A DNA stretch of 6,884 bases from Methanosarcinaceae archaeon (GTDB lineage Archaea > Halobacteriota > Methanosarcinia > Methanosarcinales > Methanosarcinaceae), in assembly GCA_030596385.1 (NCBI GenBank), contig JAUVKD010000045.1:1-6884 (forward strand), written 5' to 3'. The notes under the pieces are model-generated. The model was not told the origin of the DNA. It worked only from the letters and a program-made list of their open reading frames with translations, and made no database searches. Every line of letters begins with the position of its first letter. Position 1 is the first letter of the stretch. Of the stretch, positions 1-4,490 are shown one piece after another. A program made the translations under genes and the position numbers.

Positions 1-289
1 AAACAATGTAAAACTGACCGGAAACAGTTGGAATGTCCACAGAACATGCCACATTTCCACTACATCAACGAATAACATTACAGGATCGTTCTTGAAAACG
101 CGAGTTACGATCATTGCGGGCATGCGATCATAGTGAAGATCATGGAGTGTGATTGCAAGTCGAGTGCAGTATGGTCTACTATTACGATCCGAAAAAACAG
201 GAAATTTACATGAAAAACGAAACCACCACTACGATCATGCTGGCGCTTGCACTGTTTCTGGGGGTGACTGTGGAGTATGGGCACGGCTC
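1..289 (+). repeat. Long direct repeat, copy 1 (artC upstream block plus artC 5' end)
   Basis: This stretch matches 3167-3724 in the same orientation. The first 115 bases differ from 3167-3281 at only seven positions. The rest matches once three gaps are allowed: a 203-bp insertion, a 15-bp stretch and a 42-bp stretch, all present only in copy 2. Within the artC start there is also a 9-bp (three-codon) difference. Similarity stops abruptly after GCACGGCTC (281-289 here, 3716-3724 in copy 2). Beyond that only protein-level resemblance remains. The window begins inside the repeat, so its true left end is not visible. Confidence 0.93.
46..213 (+). pseudogene. Remnant of small cysteine-containing ORF upstream of artC (copy 1)
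   Basis: Read from the ATG at 46, this frame gives MPHFHYINE, then an in-frame TAA at 73-75. It stays open from 76 to a TGA at 211-213 that overlaps the ATG (210) of the artC pseudogene as ATGA. The part after the stop reads through a VKIMECDC stretch and ends in RKNRKFT. The counterpart in copy 2, read across the empty insertion site, has TGG instead of TAA. It also carries a 15-bp (five-codon) in-frame addition, giving CDCEIGNC. Conservation of frame across both copies suggests a former small gene, but I do not recognise the product. A competing frame (2-133, containing VKLTGNSWNV, ending at TAG 131-133) is also open in both copies, so the coding frame is not settled. Confidence 0.4.
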
Positions 290-669
290 CCCCATTACAG
301 GCATCCTGTGATTTGCGGCTGCAATATACTGCCTTACAAAGATACGTTTTAGCAAAGCAGAGCCCCCCACAATACACAGGTGGCCGGTGATGGCTGGCAT
401 GTTTATCATAGTGGCTGATATGCTCTACAACCGCCATGCAATGAGCAGTCTGGGCGTACTTGATCCAATGACGTTCATGCTCGGCATCTCACTCATAGCA
501 TCCGGTCTGAAAAGTGCTGACATCCGGCGGCTGCGGTACTTGCAGGTGAACTGTCACTGATCGGTGCACAGGTTGCGGATACCTGGCACGCGCATGTGCA
601 ACTCAGGCGCGAGAAGTTCTGATTATTTTACTTTTCTTTACCTTCTATGTTATTCGTACCAACCTGTTT
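210..669 (+). pseudogene. Truncated archaeosortase C pseudogene
   Basis: The ATG at 210 follows the same upstream sequence as the intact artC at 3636 (GGAA at 201-204) and starts MKNETTTTIM. The frame meets TGA at 309-311, then continues without a start for 82 codons to TGA at 558-560. The translation after the first stop still aligns with intact ArtC: FIIVADMLYN matches FLIIIADIGYN, LGVLDPMTFMLGISL matches IGTLDTMTILFGVSL, and KSADIRRL matches KNSHMRKM. A further segment in the +1 frame (619-669, LIILLFFTFYVIRTNLF) resembles the fifth membrane segment. The catalytic half (ACSG, NLAR, HTH motifs) is absent. So the copy has one internal stop, at least one frameshift and a 3' deletion. It cannot encode a working enzyme. 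Confidence 0.85.
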
Positions 670-885
670 TGCATCAAGATGACACATAACCGCCTATGTA
701 CCCTTTCTTCTTCCGAACAGCAACATCAATCCTATTATTGTAATGTCAGGTAATGCCACTGTTGGGAATTCTGGTATTGGTATCGTACCGGTTCCGTCAT
801 TTAAATATATCGGAATTATATATTATTTGTGTAGTCCCGAATGTTTTGACATTATATACTCTCCACATAAGTCAAAATCTGCGTC
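670..885. other. Gene-free stretch, possible further artC debris
   Basis: No convincing gene. One plus-strand frame (about 680-946) is open and includes PFLLPNSNINPIIVMSGNAT, which might be decayed archaeosortase loop sequence, but the match is too weak to claim. AT-rich TATA-like stretches lie near 801-830 (ATTTAAATATATC and ATTATATATT). No plus-strand gene starts after them. Confidence 0.4.
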
Positions 886-893
886 AAAAAAAA
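886..893 (-). terminator. Oligo-T terminator candidate for the 970-1389 gene
   Basis: On the minus strand this is a run of eight T residues about 77 bases after the stop codon of the PEF-CTERM gene ending at 970. Archaeal RNA polymerase commonly terminates at oligo-T runs without a strong hairpin. No convincing stem sits directly in front of it. Confidence 0.5.
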
Positions 894-969
894 TCATTGG
901 AATACAGTGCCGTAAGATCAAAATTGCATTTCGAATTTCTTGCTGTTAATATGTCAGGTTCAGAAAACG

Positions 970-1389
970 TTATGCATTATTTTCTCTTCTGATGAAAATC
1001 AGACCGAGAATGAGCACGATGGAAATCGGAATTATTAGTGACGAAAACTCAGGGATCGGTGTACTTGCTATTGTGAAATCAAAGTTGGTATTTCCTTGAA
1101 CATTCACCACACCAGCAGAGCCACCCACATCCGTATAAATATCGTATTCAGTATTACCTGGCAAACCAGTGATTTTATAGTATCCGTCGTCGTTGGTTTC
1201 ATCGCTGCCTTTGACGACGTCATCTATTTTGGCCACTACAGTAATACCACTTGCAGGATCACCACTATTTTCATACATTACGGTTCCGTCAATCCACGCT
1301 GCCAGAGCGGGAGTTGTCAAAAATAATAGTATCAAGATCGTGAAAAATAGTGTGTTGATAGAATGATGTATTTTTTGCAGCGTAACCAC
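970..1389 (-). CDS. Secreted PEF-CTERM protein with carboxypeptidase-regulatory-like beta domain
   Basis: Predicted 139-residue exported surface protein. I start it at GTG (1389-1387) because GGAGA lies seven bases upstream (1401-1397). The upstream in-frame ATG (1437) lies inside the TATA box and so would not be transcribed. Residues 1-30 are a signal peptide: basic/polar start, hydrophobic core FFTILILLFL, then TTPALA before A31. Residues 32-108 read like a small carboxypeptidase-regulatory or Cna-B-type beta-sandwich (IDGTVMYENSGDPASGITV, then DDGYYKITGLPGNTEYDIY), a fold used on cell surfaces rather than for catalysis. The tail is the archaeal sorting signal: PIPEF (P113-E114-F115), membrane segment about 117-133, then RR. 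It should be processed by the archaeosortase encoded at 3636. The ligand or role is unknown. Transcription is probably monocistronic, with a TATA box at 1426-1435 and an oligo-T run downstream. Confidence 0.88.
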   Translation of the reverse strand: MVTLQKIHHSINTLFFTILILLFLTTPALAAWIDGTVMYENSGDPASGITVVAKIDDVVKGSDETNDDGYYKITGLPGNTEYDIYTDVGGSAGVVNVQGNTNFDFTIASTPIPEFSSLIIPISIVLILGLIFIRRENNA

Positions 1390-1396
1390 GGAACCA

Positions 1397-1401
1397 TCTC
1401 C
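1397..1401 (-). promoter_or_regulatory. Shine-Dalgarno that decides the GTG start at 1389
   Basis: The minus strand reads GGAGA, then seven bases, then GTG. No comparable site precedes the longer in-frame ATG at 1437. This supports the shorter 139-residue product, whose N terminus is a typical signal peptide. Confidence 0.7.
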
Positions 1402-1425
1402 ATTAGAACAATATATTAATTTGTT

Positions 1426-1435
1426 GTATATAAAC
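1426..1435 (-). promoter_or_regulatory. TATA box for the 970-1389 gene
   Basis: The minus strand reads TTTATATACA, close to the archaeal TATA consensus. It lies roughly 40 bases before the GTG start, so transcription would begin near 1405 and leave a short leader carrying the GGAGA site. Confidence 0.65.
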
Positions 1436-1439
1436 ATTT

Positions 1440-1740
1440 TTATCTATTTTAATAACATTGTGGATATATTTTATGATGTGTAAAATCTTGCCGTTTATTC
1501 TTTCACAATAAATGTCTGTAGTTTTAACAACGTATTCAATACAATTTTTGTAACATTCTTATTTCTATAATCCCTCGTGTCGAGTCAACCATACAATAAC
1601 GCTAGGTATATGATCTGACACTATTCCATTTTCCAGTTATTTCCAAGACGCTGATACATTCACCTCCTACGGAGTTGAGTGTATCTGCGTCTAATAGAAT
1701 TGTTGAAATTATTTTATTAAGGGTGCATTCACCACAAGTT
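1440..1740. other. Intergenic region between two PEF-CTERM genes
   Basis: AT-rich and gene-free. The left part holds upstream promoter sequence for the gene at 1389. The right part holds a member of a dispersed palindromic repeat family (1646-1692). No RNA gene or ORF is convincing. Confidence 0.6.
1646..1692. repeat. Palindromic repeat (22-bp arms, 3-bp loop)
   Basis: The left arm (1646-1667, starting AGACGCTGATACATTC) and the right arm (1671-1692, ending GTGTATCTGCGTCT) are reverse complements at 19 of 22 positions, with TAC between them. A 17-base piece of the right arm (1676-1692) recurs exactly, inverted, at 5718-5734. The preceding sequence (about 1617-1642, including CATTTTCCAGTTATTT) also matches about 5597-5622, just before the larger element there. 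It therefore belongs to a dispersed repeat family. It lies about 90 bases past the stop of the gene at 1782 and could also fold in that transcript. Confidence 0.75.
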
Positions 1741-1766
1741 AAAAACAAAAAAACGGCAAAACTGCC
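1740..1766 (-). terminator. Terminator after the 1782-2231 gene
   Basis: On the minus strand, 16 bases after the stop codon, there is a small stem GGCA-GTTT-TGCC (1766-1755). It is followed by a T-rich tract GTTTTTTTGTTTTT. The stem is only four pairs, so the T tract is the main evidence. Confidence 0.6.
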
Positions 1767-1781
1767 TTTGAAAAATTCTAT

Positions 1782-1872
1782 CTACTCCTCTTTCCGCCGC
1801 ATGAAGAGTAATCCACCTATCAGTGCAATACTTGCAGGTATCGCGATTGTTGCGAATTCAGGGATTGAGACA
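1782..1872 (-). repeat. PEF-CTERM tail-coding repeat, copy A
   Basis: Matches 2429-2519 (offset 647). Over the 71 bases from 1801 only about seven differ. It encodes the sorting tail IPEFATIAIPASIAL. The protein parts upstream of the tail are unrelated in the two genes. Confidence 0.85.
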
Positions 1873-2231
1873 TCCACGATAGCGATGTTTACCTGTGTAT
1901 CTTCAGTACCATAGTTTAGGATTGTCCCGCTACTGGAACCGGAGCTACCGTCTTTTTCTGCTGTTATGTAAACAGGATCTCCGCCATCCAGATCTACATT
2001 TATATTATAACGACCAAAAGTATTCGTGGTAACCGACTGGGTGGCCACCAATTCTGTATGGGCTGCATCACTATACGCGTTTACTGTCGCATCCGCTACC
2101 ACTGTTGTGCTATCCGCCCGATATATTGTCCCGATCACTAAAGCTCCTGCCGCCGCTGTTCCCATCATTCCAATCAGAAGTATCGTTCCGATAATTGTGA
2201 GTATTATTTTCCTCTTCTGATTTTTGAACAT
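1782..2231 (-). CDS. Secreted PEF-CTERM protein, small beta-sandwich type
   Basis: Predicted 149-residue exported surface protein. I prefer the ATG at 2231, which gives MFKNQKRK followed by hydrophobic core IILTIIGTILLIGMMG and a TAAAG cleavage region: a clean signal peptide. A GTG ten codons upstream (2261) only adds a charged extension, though a GGTGGT lies near there, so the start is not certain. Residues 30-120 form a small domain (GTIYRADSTTVVADATVNAY, then TNTFGRYNINVDLDG) that resembles carboxypeptidase-regulatory-like repeats of archaeal surface proteins. A Ser/Gly-rich stretch (96-102) sits inside it. The sorting tail is SIPEF (P124-E125-F126), membrane segment about 127-144, RRKEE. 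The last 90 bases are about 90% identical to the end of the next PEF-CTERM gene. A likely substrate of the archaeosortase at 3636; no enzymatic role is evident. Confidence 0.88.
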   Translation of the reverse strand: MFKNQKRKIILTIIGTILLIGMMGTAAAGALVIGTIYRADSTTVVADATVNAYSDAAHTELVATQSVTTNTFGRYNINVDLDGGDPVYITAEKDGSSGSSSGTILNYGTEDTQVNIAIVDVSIPEFATIAIPASIALIGGLLFMRRKEE

Positions 2232-2333
2232 TTTTTGCTTTTCTGTTTTCAACCGTACCACCCGATTTAGTTTTTGACATTATCTCTCAAAATAACCTGC
2301 AATGTCAAATATTATCACATAAATTTTAGCATG

Positions 2334-2351
2334 AGCTTATACTATATACAA
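2334..2351 (-). promoter_or_regulatory. Possible TATA region for the 1782-2231 gene
   Basis: The minus strand reads TTGTATATAGTATAAGC here, which would give a leader of about 85 bases. A weaker alternative, AAATTTATGTG (about 2321-2330), lies closer. The choice cannot be made by eye. Confidence 0.35.
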
Positions 2352-2428
2352 CTTTCTTTACAGAGTTATGATAGTAATCATTATGATGATGCGACTGACG
2401 GTGAATATCTTGACTATGCCATGACAAT

Positions 2429-2519
2429 CTAATCTTCTTTGCGGCGCATGAAGAGTAATCCGCTTAACAGTGCAATACTTGCAGGTATTGCGATGGTTGC
2501 GAATTCGGGGATTGCGACG
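2429..2519 (-). repeat. PEF-CTERM tail-coding repeat, copy B
   Basis: Counterpart of 1782-1872. It encodes IPEFATIAIPASIALLSG and the RRKED end. See copy A for the extent of identity. Confidence 0.85.
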
Positions 2520-2863
2520 CCGACTTTTGTAGTAATTACAATTTTACTTTCCTTTACATTTAAGTTTCCCTTTTCATCAAGATACGTGAACTTCGCCTTC
2601 AAATTATACGTGCCTTCATCAGTTGGTGCAGTTAATTTTCCAGTATGTGTTAAGGCATCGGAACTAAGTTCATACGCAGTTTTGTCCCCAAATTCACTAA
2701 TCCAATATTCAACAGACACGGCAGCTGTATAATTGCTGCTCGGCGTCACAGTTATTGTTGCATAAATGTCTTCTCTTGGCACGTATACAGATTTATCTAT
2801 CGATAGTTCAACATCAGGTTTATCCGCAGCCGCAGTCTGAACAGCACCAAGCTGTACCACCAA
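2429..2863 (-). CDS. PEF-CTERM protein with Ig/macroglobulin-like domain, 5' end damaged
   Basis: The frame encodes 144 residues if read from TTG at 2863, directly after an in-frame TAA (2866-2864). Residues 2-13 (VVQLGAVQTAAAD) look like only the end of a signal peptide: no basic start, a very short core, but a plausible AAA-D cleavage site. Residues 17-112 suggest an extracellular beta-sandwich (VELSIDKSVYVPREDIYATI, then DEGTYNLKAKFTYLD), reminiscent of macroglobulin/Ig-type domains. The sorting tail is AIPEF (P119-E120-F121), membrane segment, RRKED. A good TATA box at 2913-2920 points to a leaderless ATG at 2884. That ATG is in frame but hits the TAA after six codons (MIYCRT). Either the gene is freshly broken, or it initiates at TTG/GTG (2863/2860) without a Shine-Dalgarno. 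The domain itself is intact. Confidence 0.7.
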   Translation of the reverse strand: MVVQLGAVQTAAADKPDVELSIDKSVYVPREDIYATITVTPSSNYTAAVSVEYWISEFGDKTAYELSSDALTHTGKLTAPTDEGTYNLKAKFTYLDEKGNLNVKESKIVITTKVGVAIPEFATIAIPASIALLSGLLFMRRKED

Positions 2864-2912
2864 TTATGTTCTGCAATAAATCATATTATTCTAATATTAA
2901 GTCGATGGGGCA

Positions 2913-2920
2913 TATATAAA
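2913..2920 (-). promoter_or_regulatory. TATA box upstream of the 2429-2863 gene
   Basis: The minus strand reads CTTTTATATATG (2922-2911), a strong archaeal TATA box. Expected initiation is about 25 bases downstream, close to the ATG at 2884-2882, as in a leaderless transcript. That ATG opens a frame closed by TAA at 2866-2864. Confidence 0.65.
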
Positions 2921-2929
2921 AGTTCCACA

Positions 2930-3110
2930 TGTGTCATGCAGCCACAAAAATAACATGGATATGCACCATACCAATCTCACGCACCCCTGATTACAATATT
3001 AACCAACCCTGTACAACGCCGCAACTCTGAAACGCAAACGATCAATAGTGCGGCAGGCGGCGCAGAGATAAGTTTCCAGTCAGACCCCCGGTCTGCAATT
3101 TTCAATCCAA
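2930..3110. other. Gene-free region with degenerate dispersed repeat
   Basis: No gene is supported. From about 3017 the sequence (GCCGCAACTCTGAAACGCAA, later GGCGCAGAGATAAGTTTCC and TCTGCAATTTTCAATCC) resembles the AACGCAGAGACGCAGAG-type intergenic repeat scattered through many archaeal and bacterial genomes. This attribution is from memory of the motif, not a search. It explains why one plus-strand frame stays open from 2954 to 3304 without any start codon before 3212. Confidence 0.45.
3081..3095. terminator. Perfect 6-bp hairpin, possible terminator
   Basis: CAGACC-CCC-GGTCTG is a perfect stem with a three-base loop, followed on the plus strand by CAATTTTC. No plus-strand gene ends upstream, so it may simply be part of the repeat it sits in. 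Confidence 0.3.
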
Positions 3111-3120
3111 ACTTATATAA
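3111..3120 (+). promoter_or_regulatory. TATA box in front of the artC repeat block
   Basis: ACTTATATAA is a good archaeal TATA box, with initiation expected near 3140-3145. It would drive the small ORF region (ATG 3156 or 3212) and possibly artC, about 500 bases downstream. The equivalent site for copy 1 lies off the left edge of the window. Confidence 0.55.
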
Positions 3121-3273
3121 TCAATGTACGTCATTAATATTTTTATCCGAAACCAATGATTTCGATAAACAGTGTAAAACTGACCGGAAACAGTTGGAAT
3201 GTCCACAGAACATGCCACATTTCCACTACATCGACGAATGGCATGACCGGATCGTTCTTGAAAACGCGAGTTA

Positions 3274-3281
3274 CGATCATT
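3274..3281. repeat. Target-site duplication, left copy
   Basis: CGATCATT. An identical copy is at 3477-3484, and the single, unduplicated copy is at 108-115 in the paralogous repeat. Confidence 0.85.
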
Positions 3282-3476
3282 GGATATCTCCAACATTATG
3301 TGGGTAATAGTGTACCCGGATAATCGAAAATTTCAGACAGGATGAACAGGATTGACAGGATATTGCTTTGCATTCCGATCTTTGTAAATCCGGTCCATAA
3401 AATCAGGCAGTGAGATCCCATGTTCGATGATATGTCCCCATACAATGAAGTTACCCACACGATGTTAAAGAAAACC
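3282..3476. mobile_element. 195-bp MITE-like non-autonomous element
   Basis: The two ends are inverted repeats of 26 bp (3282-3307 and 3451-3476), matching at 20 of 26 positions with no gaps. They share the core GTGTGGGTAA / ATGTGGGTAA, and both start with GG directly at the target duplication. The interior has no ORF of note and includes ACAGGATGAACAGGATTGAC, a low-complexity motif seen in many genomes. The 8-bp flanking duplication CGATCATT and the matching empty site in copy 1 show that it arrived by transposition. No transposase is present, so a related full-length insertion sequence elsewhere in the genome must have moved it. An 8-bp duplication is compatible with several families (for example IS4-, IS6- or IS256-like), so I do not assign one. 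Confidence 0.85.
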
Positions 3477-3484
3477 CGATCATT
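3477..3484. repeat. Target-site duplication, right copy
   Basis: CGATCATT, identical to 3274-3281 and directly abutting the right terminal inverted repeat. Confidence 0.85.
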
Positions 3485-3635
3485 CCGTGCATGATATCTT
3501 AGTGAAGATCATGGAGTGTGACTGCGAGATTGGTAACTGTGAGTCGAGGGCGGCATGGTCTTAAGAGATGTAGAGGTTCTGATTGTCGGTTAGAGTTATT
3601 ATTACTATTACGATCCGAAAAAACAGGAAATTTAC

Positions 3636-4490
3636 ATGAAAAACGAAACCACCACTACGATTATGCTGATATTGCTGGCGCTTGCACTGTTTTTAGGGGC
3701 GACTGTGGAATATGGGCACGGCTCAGTTTGGATTGGAATGCTATTGATGTCTTTTGCAATAATTTTGCTCTTTAAGATCAAGTTTACTAACGAACCTGTA
3801 TACAGATCATCTAAATTGCTCGCGGTGTCAGGATTTTTAATTATAATAGCTGATATTGGTTACAATTATTATTTTAATAGCCAGATTGGTACACTGGATA
3901 CGATGACAATTCTTTTTGGTGTATCTTTGACTGCAATGGCGATGAAGAATAGCCATATGCGTAAAATGGGTTCTTTTGGCATGTACATATCCATGTCTTT
4001 CATTATATTATTTGTATTATTTTATAACACATTTCCAAAATTGGGTTTTGAGTTTATTCGTTATTTTGACCAATATTTAGTTGTGATACCGTCCGCATAT
4101 CTTGGAAATATGGTTGGCGTGCCGGGTGAAGTACTTGATCTGGAATCGGTATTTGTCAGTGGAAAATACAGTATGAAAATAGGAATCGGTTCGGCATGTT
4201 CCGGGTTATATTCAATGATCTTGCTTATTAGTATTATCATATCATATGCTATTACAGAACGTATTAACGCAACGTGGAATATATTAAAAATGCTGTGTTT
4301 TTCAATTTTGACTGCATGGGTTGCTAATTTAGCACGCATAACAACATTATTTTATGTAGCAGCGAATTATGGATCTGACATCATGATGACTGTACATACC
4401 CATCTTGGATGGATCATTTTTGCCGTTGTGGCTATGATTGTTATGTATTTGTTAACACGAATTGAAAATCCTAATGTTGGTCGAGTATGA
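3636..4490 (+). CDS. artC: Archaeosortase C-like transpeptidase (PEF-CTERM processing)
   Basis: Integral membrane cysteine protease/transpeptidase of the exosortase/archaeosortase family, 284 residues and apparently complete. It would cut PEF-CTERM tails on the outer face of the membrane and transfer the protein to an anchor. About eight membrane segments are visible (roughly 9-25, 30-48, 61-78, 86-103, 116-131, 186-206, 213-240, 253-274). The family's catalytic trio is in place: Cys188 in SACSG, Arg234 in NLARI, and His in HTHLGW (254 or 256). The start ATG follows CAGGAA with eight bases between GGAA and ATG. Three PEF-CTERM substrates lie just upstream on the other strand, which supports the ArtC subtype. 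The first 30 codons are nearly identical to the pseudogene at 210. After codon 29-30 the gene becomes AT-rich and only distantly similar, suggesting a recombinant origin. Its 3' end overlaps the convergent deacetylase gene by 20 bp. Confidence 0.92.
   Translation: MKNETTTTIMLILLALALFLGATVEYGHGSVWIGMLLMSFAIILLFKIKFTNEPVYRSSKLLAVSGFLIIIADIGYNYYFNSQIGTLDTMTILFGVSLTAMAMKNSHMRKMGSFGMYISMSFIILFVLFYNTFPKLGFEFIRYFDQYLVVIPSAYLGNMVGVPGEVLDLESVFVSGKYSMKIGIGSACSGLYSMILLISIIISYAITERINATWNILKMLCFSILTAWVANLARITTLFYVAANYGSDIMMTVHTHLGWIIFAVVAMIVMYLLTRIENPNVGRV

Larger units (their letters stand above)
3212..3564 (+). pseudogene. Small cysteine-containing ORF split by a MITE-like insertion
   Basis: If the inserted element and one target copy are removed (joining 3281 to 3485, or equivalently 3480 of the second copy), the frame from ATG 3212 reads 49 codons to TAA at 3562-3564. 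It starts MPHFHYIDEWHDRIVLENAS and contains VKIMECDCEIGNC before ending AAWS. As it stands, the frame enters the element and stops at TAA 3305-3307. The product would be small, His/Asp/Glu-rich near the start and Cys-rich near the end, perhaps metal-binding; I do not recognise a family. The corresponding remnant upstream of the artC pseudogene keeps the same frame. An alternative overlapping frame (ATG 3156 to TAA 3321-3323, starting MISINSVKLTGNSWNV) fits the TATA box better. Coding status is therefore uncertain. Confidence 0.4.
3167..3724 (+). repeat. Long direct repeat, copy 2, carrying a small insertion
   Basis: Counterpart of 1-289. It contains all the sequence of copy 1 plus the 203-bp insertion (element plus duplicated target), a 15-bp stretch near 3526-3540, a 42-bp stretch near 3562-3603 and three extra codons in artC. 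Similarity to copy 1 ends sharply at 3724, inside the artC coding region. Confidence 0.93.

Noticed and set aside
309..311. In-frame TGA in the artC copy as a possible selenocysteine or recoded codon
   Set aside because: The frame ends again at 558, shifts afterwards and lacks the catalytic half. It is a decaying pseudogene, and TGA recoding is not needed. Pyrrolysine would use TAG, not TGA.
111..437. 108-codon minus-strand ORF over the pseudogene
   Set aside because: It is antisense to archaeosortase-derived sequence, with no signal peptide or domain sense and no equivalent in copy 2.
1440..1640. Possible tRNA or small RNA gene in the AT-rich intergenic region
   Set aside because: No cloverleaf, box C/D or other recognisable structure could be found by eye.
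2954..3307. Stop-free plus-strand frame of about 117 codons running into the small ORF
   Set aside because: There is no usable start before 3212, and most of it translates a degenerate dispersed intergenic repeat that tends to be open by composition.
3518..3775. 85-codon plus-strand ORF overlapping the start of artC
   Set aside because: It is an out-of-frame shadow of the artC leader and 5' end, with a Leu run from the TTA/CTA repeat, and it has no counterpart beyond the artC homology.
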